Positions 13,901 to 26,400 of a stretch of 64,000 nt of DNA are shown here, piece after piece. The stretch spans positions 12,308,501 through 12,372,500 of the forward strand of contig NC_069083.1 of assembly GCF_947172395.1 (NCBI RefSeq), read 5' to 3'. The notes under the pieces were generated by a model. The model ran no database searches, was not told where the DNA came from, and worked only from the letters and a program-made list of their open reading frames with translations. The DNA comes from Bicyclus anynana (lineage: Eukaryota; Arthropoda; Insecta; Lepidoptera; Nymphalidae). The translations under genes and the position numbers were made by a program. Position 1 is the stretch's first letter. Each line of letters opens with the position of its first letter.

Positions 13901-16900
13901 ACACACACGCTATATCATTACCCGCACACGGACAACGCAGATTATATTTGGACCACCATGATATGATCAATAATCAAGTATATAATAAAATTATTTTTAA
14001 TTTCCAAAAATAATTTTATATTTTATTAGGCCTACTATATTCTCTATCATCTTCCCAGTCCTTCCCTAATATTTGAAGACAATTAAATATTAAAGAAGAA
14101 ACTTTAGTCTTGAAAGTCTTCTTAGTATTTAGTACTTAAGTTTTCTTATTAATTACTAGTATTTAGTATTCAAACAATCACAATAAAGTTCAATGTGCTT
14201 TAATTAGTAGTAGAGTTTTTTGTGACAACTCATCCAGATAGAACTACCACCAAGCAGCATTGTTGACTTCCTGTATGAAGCGCATGATTGCTGCATGGTT
14301 ATTACTCCTCAGCTTGATGATTAAAAAATACAGAACGTCACTATGTGGTTTGTTACAAGTCCTGCAAATTGTTGCTCTGTGTATATGCAATGATTTCCCA
14401 CTTACAATCAGGTAGCCTATGCTTGGTCCGACAATAGGCTAGTAGACACTTTTTAATGGTCTTAAATAGTTCATTATCGTTTTACTATATTGAAAAAAAA
14501 ATCATACATTACATGAACGTATTTTTACAATATGACCTAAACGTCTGTCGGCCATTGACGGTCTATATTTCAACTGTTTCATGATGACTATAACAAATCT
14601 CTAGTTTGACGTTTAGTACATCAAGTAATATTGTGACGCCACAAAATGGACAACAGCGTTTTTGATTTTGGAAAATTTTAAAAATACACTTTTTTTATTA
14701 TTTTTTACAAGTTAGCCCTTGGCTAACTTATTAGGAGGAGGATGAAAATCCAAACCACAATTATTCGGTTTCTACACAACATCGTACCGGAAAGCTAAAT
14801 CACTTGGCGGTACGTCTTTGTCGGTAGGGTGGTAACTAAACTAAAGGCCGAAGCGTGCCAATCCAACGTTGCCTATCAGCCAAAAACATGATTTTTAAAT
14901 TAAGTTTTATAAGATATCCTGAACTTTTATTAATTAATATCGATATATTTCGGACCCTTATTCCATGTACTATGCGAAATTAATATTATTTATATTTGAT
15001 ACGAGTCAACTGCCCTATTATCACTATGACCAATATTTACCTCACGGGCCTGGCCCTAGATAGCTTGCGGCGCTCGGGCAGGCTGCCGGTGCTGTGGTTG
15101 CTGTTCCCGTTGAGCAGGTCGGGCGTGGGCTGGCGCGTGGGCGGCGCGCTCACGTTGCGCTTGCCCTCCGCCTCGTCGCCGTTGTGGCAGCCCTGCAACA
15201 CCACGTGATACATGCCGTCCGCTGGCGCCACGGTACGCGCTCTCTCATTGTCGGACTCAATACCTGATTGTTGCCCACTTAAAATGGCGACTTCAGAGTT
15301 TAGGTTTACAGGAGACAAAAAATTTATCAATCATCAGCTGAACATGGGCCTGTTTTAAGCAGCGCCAGCCCGCTCTCTTCTTATTGGTGTACCGCTCATA
15401 AGGTTTTATGCCCTAATCGCATAAACTTACAGTTTGATTATCTGACACACAGATATGAGGTAACTAGATTTATAAAGTGTCAATTCTTTGTATTGAAACC
15501 AGCGTATCCAGGGGCGTAGCCTAAATGGCTGTTTAATATTTAGTGAAATAGAAATATGTCACCCTTACTTTAAAGTTGAATATTATTTATTCCTTTTGTC
15601 ACAGAACAAAACAAGACTGCTAGTACATGCGCGGACACGCTTGCGATGTTCCGCACACCCGGGTGTACACAGGCCACGCCCCCTTGCTACTTCTATTGTT
15701 AGATTTTAGCGTTGTCTGTTCTGTGATCTGACACTTATCAGAAGGTGGTTAAATCTGCCTAACCAGTCGAAGTCTCCTTATCCACAAACCCTATTCAAAG
15801 TTCATAATGTGCTGGTCTTTTTTTCAGTTCTGTTATAGTAGACCGGATGATGCCTTGTGAAGAAACTCCTTGAATGGTTAGAGATCGGGGAAAAATTTGC
15901 TTGCCCGGTAATCAATTCTGTCCCCCTTCAAGGATACTTGATAATATATGCCTAGGGTATATAATATATTTGTTTACGAATAAAACGGCTTACATCATAC
16001 ATTCACTATTGGGATATATATAAGTAAATCGAAGATAATGAGAGAGACGCGTTAACTAGTGGCTATTTAGTAGCAAATAACATAAATGATCATATTACCA
16101 TGTATCTGTAGTACGCGCGACGATATATAATACAAGCGATATGCAATTAGAAATCAATTATAATATGTATATAATACATATAAAACGACAATATAATATA
16201 GAAATCACTAATCTGGGACATCTGGTACCGATCATATTGTAAACGAACATGATAATATATAAAATAAAATGTAAATACAATCAATAACACTGGTAAGTAT
16301 TCACTATATGCGCATATTATATTATATAATTACGTATGGTCGTTTTAAATAGATACCATGATGATAATATACATTAAAATACATAGTAATGTGAACAGAT
16401 ATCGTGTAGAAAGGATGATATGATCGGAAACAGACCCTTCTGCTGACCTTGAGTTTCGGGTTTTTCAGTCTTTGAAAGTATCTCTCCAATTTGGTCCTAT
16501 CTATTATGTGTAAGTAGTAAGATACTGGTTTGCCCGTCCACGAGACGGAGCCTTTGAGCGGCGACATCTCGCTCACGTGCATGATGGTCCCAATGTCACT
16601 CAGGTTCCTGTCGGTTATCCTAAAGTTGAGAGGACAGAAGCTCTTGGACGACACGATCTTGGCTCCGTCCTTCAGGTCGGCGAACCGCTCCTTGAGCTGG
16701 TGGTCCACGTGCGGCCCGAAGGCGAAGTTGTTCACGAACACAATGGTGGCGGAGTTGATTTTCTCTCTGTGCTCGTCCATGAGAAAATCGCCTTTTATCA
16801 GCTTGTACTCCCCAAACTTCTTGCCGTACCACCTCATCCACGTTCTAAAATAATTATCCATACTCTGAAAGCAAGAAATCCATTTTTGTTATCCAGTACT

Positions 16901-19900
16901 TGGTAACCCACATACGATTGTGCAAGTGACATTTACTCAAGTAACGAAGAGGATATACCAACACTAGCGGACGCCCTCTTTAATCCGGACCTATCGCAAA
17001 ATTCTTTCTCAGCGGATACCTTTTAACTATAGACTACCTCCCTGTTAAATTTCATTTTTCACGTCAGGCAGTTTTCGAGATTTCGTGATGAATTAGAACA
17101 ATTTTTAAGTTTGTTAGAAGTAGTAATTACTGTTAAATTAAAGAAATAACAAGAGTTCACGGAATATTTTATTGTTTTCTAGGCTAAGCATTAAGCGTAT
17201 CAACTAAAGATAACCTTAATTTAAACAGGCCAATAAACTTTCTTTCATGTTTCCATACAAATTAAGTTCCTTGATATTGATGAACTGTTATTGATGTTAC
17301 CGAAATAAACGTTTTTTTTTTAAATTATAAGTTATCATCTGCCTTGAAGTATCGACAGACCTTACTGGAAATGTCGCATGAAGATCAGGTAGTCTTATTA
17401 AAAGGTTTTTATAAAAAAAAAATTTATTACCTTATAATATGACCAACATTCACTGCAGCTGTTTGCTTATTTGGGGACAACTGAAAAGCCTGTACTTGGG
17501 AGTGGGTGGGAATCAAACCCACGACCTTTTGAACTTCGAACAGGCCCTGGATTCTTCTGTCATAGTATTTAGCAAGTGGCGAACAAGACCAAAAAAACTA
17601 CATTTTCTCGTATGACTAGCGTAATTACTTATCCTTTTTTATTCTATGACATGTTAACTCTTGACTGCAATCTCACCTGATGATAAGTGACTGGCAGTCT
17701 AAGTTTAATGAATACTGCAAAAACAAAACTAATGACTAACTCAAAAGAGGTTGATATAGTTCTGGATGGAAATAAGCTCAAGTATGTACAAGAGTATGTG
17801 TATTTGGGTCAGATAATTGCTCCTATAGACCAAATGTCAAAAGAAGTAAACAAGAGAATTGCTAGTGGGTGGAGACAATACTGGTCACTAAAGGAAATAA
17901 TGAAAAGCAAAGAAATAAATATGTCCATTAAGAGGAAAACCTTCAATACGTCTATACTCCCTTGTATAACATACGGAAGCGAAACTTGGTCCCTGACACA
18001 AAAACATAGAGAAAAGTTAGCTAAGTGTCAGAGGGCAATGGAACGAAGTATTTTGGGTATAAGACTAAAGGACAGGATCACCTCAAGTGAGATAAAACAT
18101 AGGACAAAACTCGCTGATGTTCTCATTAGAATCGACCTCTTGAAATGGCGTTGGACGGGACACATGTTGCGCTGCACAACAGATAAATGGAGCAAGCAGG
18201 TGACACTCTGGTACCCAAGGGACAGTACCAGACAACGTGGACGTCCAATAAGAAGGTGGGAGGACGACATCCGCCTAACCCTGGGGCCACGCTGGACCAG
18301 AGTTGCGGCTGACAGGGTGCAGTGGAAGCAGCTGGAGGAGGCCTATGTCAGAAGACACTTTGAACAGCGGGACATAATATAATCAATTAAATCAAACACA
18401 ACACTCATGTAACCAAAAGCTGTTCAAAATAAAAGGCTATTTTATTTTTATTTATTTATTCATTTAGTCTAAGTTGGAAGTTCGGTTTCTAGGGTTTCTA
18501 CGCGGCATCGTACCTGAACGCTAAATCGCTACTTCTTTGCCAATAGGGTGGTAACTATCCACGGCCGAAGCTTACCACCAGACCAGACCAGACCTGAGTT
18601 AATTTAGAAAATAAATCCTAAACTGATCCGTGCTGGAAATCGAACCCAGGACCTCTCCATTGTGAACCACAGCACTACCTGCGCCAGACAGGTCGCCTAA
18701 AATAGTATAGTAATAGGAGCATGTGCTGACAAACGCAGCCTGTAAAAATGAGGAAGATGTACTCTTATTCCATAAGATTCCCAATAGAATAGTATAGGAA
18801 CAAACCGATGCATATCTGCTGGGCACTTCAGCTTTCTCTACTCCGAAGCATATCCTGCAGGGTGTGGCGGCGGCTACTTGTAACACCACCTGCCCCACGC
18901 CCGAGCCCAGGTCCACGAACACATCCTCCGCCGTGATGTCGATCTGCTCGATCATCTGGCACACCAGCTCATACGACGTCTCACCGTACACCTGCAAACA
19001 AACACAGAAATCTGGCTGTCAAGTTGTACTTCTCCAAAGCATCATTCATTTTTATTGGCGACAAAACTTTGATTCACAATTTATGTTGTAAAACAAATAT
19101 CGAAACCATACCCATAACAATATTTCGATATATTTTTTCCACATCCCTAAGGTCCCTGCAGACTTGACGGTATACTTGACGGTGTGTGATCGTTACCGCT
19201 CAATGATATTTATTTATTGCGTATTGAATAGTGAGTGTTGCCAGTGAGGAACTACGAATTCCAGACTTGGTCGCTAACTATTGGCCTCATAAGGCTCAGA
19301 GGCCGATAGAAAGAGCTATGCTATGCAGTATTTCTGCGTGATCGATTCAGAAATGAGAAGCATTGCAGAAGAACCAAAGTTTACGACATAGCTCAACAAG
19401 TTGCAAAGCTAAAATGATAAAGGATGGGGCTCATAGTTCGAAGAACCGGTGGATGTTGGGGTGTCAAGGCAATAAAATGGCGAACTCGCACTGGAGTACG
19501 CAGTGTTTGTCGACCTCCTACTAGGTGGACGTCGTCCACCGTCAAGACTGATGTATTTGGAAGTCCCTAGAAGTCCAGAAGTAGACGCCTATTCGTCATT
19601 CATAGCACTGGTTATGCGGTACTTTTGCTTATCCGCCTCTTAAATAACTTCATACATAAATGTGAGGAAGCATCAATCCACAAACTTGGTTCCACAATCT
19701 ATAAATGAGTAGATCAAGTGCGCGTGATTCGATTGTGTGAATGGGGCCTTATTATTAAATTAAACTCACCTCCGGCGAAAAAGGTTCATACTGGTTCAAT
19801 TTGTCAGGATCTGACACTGCTTGATTGTATGTTTGCTGCAGTATGTGTTTTAGTAGACCTTTCGACGGATATTTGTTCAAACGTTGTGCTGGTAATGAAG

Positions 19901-22900
19901 TACCCTTTTCCTGGAACAATATATCAATAAGGCTGTATAGTGGGGATATTTCAAAACAACTTAGCATATTTATTGAGTTTTTGGTAGGTAGCGTGTGTAG
20001 TGTAAGTATAAATGGTTTTATTTTGTAAGGCTACCGCGGTGGACTGAAATCCCAATAGCATCTAATCCTAATGCAACAGATTGTTTTATTATTTAATTCA
20101 AGTACACGTTTTCATTTAGTTGGAATCCATACTACTATTATAAATGCGAAAGTTAAGATTATTTTGCGCTTTCACGCATCGTCATGTGCAGAAAATTAGA
20201 TAGAACAACCATTCACAAAATGAAAGGTACTATCCAGAAAACTAATTATATAAAAAAAAAACGTTTACACAGGCGAAGCCATGTAGAATAACTATTACGC
20301 GATTTTTTTAAAAATTTACAAACGACCTTTTGACGTTTTTCTTATTGATTGATTACTGATAAAAAATAGGTGATATTATTTCCTGCGTAGCCTTGACATT
20401 GTCGGCAAGTCCAAATGACCGAACGATAAAAGCTGTTGATCGCACATAGGAACAATGTAGTCGGCCTTGTGTTCGATTACGAGTCATGACTGATATATAC
20501 CTACGTGCGTAAATAGCGAGCGTAATGTACAAGGTATAACCTTAAGCTCTTTTCAAACAATTATTTAATGTACAATATGAATTCACTATATTATTGTATT
20601 CCTTAGGAATTATATACCTACCGATAAAGATATCACATATATTGTGCATATTTAATAAAATATGTGGGCGGTGTTGGTTGGTTGGAGGACCCCTTTGCCT
20701 CGGATACGCGTAAAGTTGTCGGTCCTGCGCCTGATCTTTTACAGGTGTCGGTCTGCTGTCCCATCGGACTATGCTGGTCTCTTTAGAGAATGAGGTCCTG
20801 GGTACGGTTCTGGGTCCAGCAGGCTAATTCACTAACTTTGACGTATGCTAGTTAATATTATACGAAAGTTGACATATACGAAATTGAGATTCTATATGTA
20901 ACAAATGTCATGCGTTGTCTACTGGTGGATATCTTATATAGGTAGATGACATTTTGTCAATTCATTTGATGTTTCCGATAATAGGTTAATATAGAACAAA
21001 ATAGTGAATAGGACAGCTGGGAAGTAATGATATATCGAGCTTTTCTTTCTTCCGAGAAGTTCTCAGTAAAAGTTCTCAGCTGGAGTTAAAAAATAGTGTG
21101 TGAGTGTTACTCAGTGCGAGCACGTTAAGCCGTCGGAACCGGTCGTTATCATTAACGTCTAAAAGTGATCGATAAAGTCAAGCATTATCTCCCTAAACTC
21201 GCCAACCAGCAATAAAGTAGCGTGGTCGTAAGTAAGGGAATGTATGTTTCTTATGTATGCTAATGCCCTAATAATTCATTAATTTGGTCTTTATTAACAA
21301 CCTATTAAAATACACATCAAATCAACTGAGAAATGTCATCTACCCACTGTATGATATCCACGAAGAGTTAGTTGTCAGTAGGCGCCGGATGATGATGATT
21401 AAGATTAAAGAATCTCAATTTCTTAAATTTCAACTAACATACTTCAAAGATAGTCAATTGGCCTGCAGGCCATGCCAGTGGGCTGTTATAATAGGCGAAT
21501 AAATTACTACTTATCCGTAGATTCTTATACCGCTGACTATATATCTACTACTACGTATCTTAGTGAAACACTAGAAGGTCATGTTGTGTTGTATATACAG
21601 TTAATTGACTCTTATGTTTCTATTTTATATCTATCTATCTACTTCAACTTACTTTATGACCTACTGCAGTTTCAGGCTTCTTATGAGTTAATAAAACATA
21701 CTCAAAATTCATAGCCGAAAAATAAACCAACATATTATAGATGAGTACCTACATAATATGAACTAATTAGGTATTTGCTTGTCTATCTAATAAAATATTA
21801 ATGAGGAATGACAGCAGGTAGGCTTCTGAAATTATTTCCATCCTTCTATTTATACATATACAGATATTCTGCTGTTTAAAAAACTGTATACCACGAGGAT
21901 TCACTTTTCAAGGTTATAATATAAAGTAAATAAACTCAAAAAAGTTTTTAAATAAAAGTATCAACATCAAGTGTACTATAATATATGTAATTTTTATTAT
22001 TTATATTTAATAATAATAATTAATAACTAGCGACTAGTAGGTATAGTAATGTAATCATTATATACAGGATGTGATTACAGTTATACTGGGCCAAAAGAAA
22101 CAACTTTTGAGATAAACTTGTTTCATAGTTACAAAATAGGGTAGTTGACTCATATCAAATTTAAGATAAGTACCTAAATAATATTAATTTCGCATAGTAC
22201 ATGGAATAAGGGTTCGAAATATATCGATATTAATTAATAAAAGTTAAGGATTTCATATAAAACTTTATTTTAAAATCAAGTATTTTTTTAAATTTTCCAA
22301 ACATCCAAAACTCTGACGTCCATTTTGTGACTTCAAAATGTTACTTGATGTATTAAACGTCAAACTAATTGTTAACTATTTTTGTTTGTAAGGTATTTGT
22401 TATAGTGACGTCATGAAACAGTTGAATTTTAGACCACCATGGCCGAGGTGTTTTGGCTCGTATTGTTAAAAACATATTTAAAAACTAAAATTTTCATGTA
22501 ATCACGTATCGAAAAAAATATAAAATAAAAACTTCAATCTAGTAGAACGATAATGAACTATTTAGGATCATTTAAAAAATATCAACTAGCCTATTGATTA
22601 AATCATAAACTTTTTCAGACTTTGTTAGACAGAAATTACTATCGGGACATCATGTTTGAATGTGCTTTTGAGTAACACCCTACAAACTTTTACGAGTATG
22701 AATATTGTAATTTGTAATTCGACTCTCATTGTTCAAGCGCACGCCCCTTAAAAAGGGGGTTCGGATCACAGATTGACGAATTATTTGGCGCAGTTGGCAG
22801 TCCGAGTTGCCTTGTCTTTTAATTATGTTATCTAGAATTAACTCCCAATCCGTGTATATTAAAGATTTTACGAGTATATATTTTTATATTGGCTGCGGTC

Positions 22901-23418
22901 TGGTCTAGGATAGATAGGCTTCCGCCGAAATTAGTAACCATCCTATTGGCCAAGATCAAACAGCATTATACCGCGAGGAAACCATATTCTATAATAGCTA
23001 TACATATTAAAGAAAATCTTAATAAATTGCTTCCTGTTTAATTCTGATGTATAATTCCGCTGAATAGTTATTGCATGAAAGAGTAAGAAACATCTGTATA
23101 TTTACATCCCCACAAACTTTCGCGTGTATAATATTAGTGGATCAGTATCTAAGAGAAGAATTACGTACAAATCCATTTAAGTAAATCCGGAGACCTCGCT
23201 TCGCATGTATCAAATTATAAACAAACCACCACCTACTATACATATATGATATAAATATAAAATATAGCCTATAGCACTCCCCGATAACGTAGCATTCTAT
23301 TGGTGAAAGAATTTTTAAAATCGGACCAGTAGTTCCAAAGATTACCCCATTTCAAAAAATTGTTACAAACTTACAAACTTACAAACTTACAAACTTTACC
23401 TCTTTATAATATTAGTAT

Positions 23419-23462
<44 letters not shown>

Positions 23463-26400
23463 ATAAATAATATATAATATATATATATATAATGTAAATG
23501 TATCATTATAATCCGATAAATATTTAGTTATTTCATGAAAAAGTAACAAACACCCATACGTCTTCACAAACTTTCGCGTTTATAGTAGTGGATTTCTATC
23601 TAAAGGAAGAATGTACAAATCCATTTAAGTAAATCCGGGGACCTCGCTTCGCACCTATCAAATTATAAACAAACCACCACCTAATGTAAATGTATCATTA
23701 TAATCTGATAAATATTTAGTTATTTCGTGAAAGAGTAACAAACATCCATACGTTTTCACAAACTTTTACGTTTTTATATAATTGGATCTCTATCTGAGAG
23801 AAGAGTTATGTACAAATCCATTTAAGTAAATCCGGAGACCTCGCTTCGCACGAATCAAACTATAAACAAACCACCACCTACAGACTGTGCGGGCCTGTAA
23901 AAGTAGCTACCGGGCCGCAAGCAGTGGGTGCGTGGCCTCGTGCGTTCCTTGTTTACGTTCCGCGCCCATTTCATTCATGCGTCCAACGTATTAATATCGA
24001 ACTCTGCCTCCTACATGTTTTACGTACAACTTTTGTAAGCGCTACTTACTTATACTTACTGGCGTATTATTTTCTAATCGTTTGTTGACTTAGTCAAGGT
24101 TTTATTAGGTAGACTTACCTGCGTAATTTTAGCTTTGAATTTAAAATCTGCTTATAATTATTAGCATCTCAATTAAGTGACGTTCTGCGCTGGACATTTT
24201 CATACGTGTGTCGAGTGTTCCTACATTTAGGAATGTATTACCAACAAAGCGAAAACTAGGATTAGTATGACAATCTTTAAAACCAAAATCCGTCGTCAAT
24301 AGGTCTTTGCCGATAGTGATGGAACTAGCCCTGCCTGTAATTTCTTAGCATTTATGCATTTATGCAATATAAGATTCAACTATACAAATATTTAAAGGAG
24401 GTAAAGTTTGTGGTTAACCTCTTGATCTACTTAATTGATTTTGGAAATTCTTTCACCATTAGAAAGCCACTTTATTTGTGAGTGTCATAGGCTATATTTT
24501 ATCCCCGAATTCTCACGGATAAAACCGCGGGGTTAGTATCAAATAATTATCCTAAATTAAATAGGTAAATATCAGTTATGTGTTTAAAATTTGTGAACAA
24601 TCCAAAATACCTGTTTCCCTTTTAACTGAGCAAAAGCATGTTCATGGAATACGACAATGTCTACACGATGATTATAATCCATCGATCCCAAGATCTTTTG
24701 GATTTGAGTCCGACTCATTAACCGTGGAGCTAGACCAACTAGAGAACGTCAGTTATTAAGTAATTCGAACTATTAATTGATCGATTTTTGATTCGATTAA
24801 ATTAAACACCGGGCAATACGACGCTAGCGCAACCAAAAAAAAAGGTCATTAACACTACGTCAGACATTCGCGCTGCCTCAATATTGCGGTCAACGCCCCC
24901 AAACGCGACCCGGACCAAACTTCTATTATTATAATTCGCAGCCAAATCATCTTGTGTTTTTTTTTTCTTCAAACACCGTCCTCGAAATGCCAAATTATTC
25001 GAGGCATTTAAAATATTGTGATTCGTAAATATATTTTTATAATATAAATCAAGTGGGCAGCAGGTAGGTATACAGCTAACGTAAATTCTTGAACAATAAA
25101 TGAAGGCAATCAACTTTTAGTAGACGCCTGTCCGATGCTAAGGTCACTCAACTCGAAGATCGACACTAATGTCGATGACTGAGAGTTTGTAATGCAAAGA
25201 CTTTCACAAACGACAGCGAAGCGTATGTATCTATGAGTATCTATCCACCCTACTCACACCGCGTCTACTACACTTAATTTCTTCAAGAATATTGTTATGA
25301 TGACGTCACTACGACAGATTTCTCTGAACGAACCGTACCTCGTCATAACAAAAGCCTTATTATTATTTTTTTTTATAACCTACTTTTATTAACCTACTCG
25401 TATGCTTTAATATTTATATGTATCTATGAGTATCTATCTACCCTATTCACTCCGCGTCTACTACCCCTAATTTCTTCAAGAATTATTATGATGACGTCAC
25501 TATGACAGATTACTCTAAACGAACTGTACCTCGTCATAATAAAAACTCTACACTTTATTAAACTCCTCGTATACTTTAAGATTTAAGACTTATACCTGCA
25601 GACTAATTCACTCACTTTGACGTATGTTAGTTGACATATATGAAATTTAAGTTCTACGTAACCCTTCGTGAATATCATACAGTAGAAAGATGACATTTCC
25701 TCAGTTGATTTAATGTTTTATTTTAAAATAATACGTTGTAAATGACAGTTGGTCTGTCGAGATTAATTCTAAATGATATGTAATTATTAGTATGTACTGC
25801 AGAATGCTTATTATGAATAGGTGTCATAAGCAATGATGCGCTTATCACAATTTTCACGTCGTAGTTAGTCAAATAATAAAAAAAGCATACTTCGTCACAA
25901 TAATCATCTGTAAATGGCCACAATACACAAAGGGAGATCTTGCGGAATAACACAGTACTTAAATCATTAATTATATCTACAATTATGAATCTTTACGACA
26001 CGAGATTACGGTCCGGCTCGGAAACGCTGACGCCTGACCTTCTGGCACTTGACCGTCTTTTTAAAATCCGTTACGTTTTATAAAACACTTGGAAGTCGCC
26101 GAGTCTTATTTTTAGACAATAACATTGGTAGGAAGTTTCTCTTTTGAACATTTTGCGCTGAATTTATGAAACTAATTTTAAATGACTTCCGTCTAAAAAA
26201 AGTCGTGGTTAAGACGCGTATATTTTTTCATACACAGCATACAAGTATCTCCGTTATGGTTATATTTGTACAGATTTTAGTGGTTTACTTCAAAATTGGG
26301 ATTTTTTAATTTTTATTCAATGTCAAGTTGGCCGTGGCTTGCGTTCTCACCTGGTGTTGGTGCAGTATAATATGGTAGCGGACTTAGTTACAACATCATA

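Noticed and set aside
16577..16906. Plus-strand frames opposite the DOT1L catalytic exon
   Set aside because: Shadows of exon 6, whose minus-strand reading is unmistakable.
24802..25113. Minus-strand 103-codon frame
   Set aside because: No similarity to known families, and low-complexity stretches; it lies in intron 3 among repeats.
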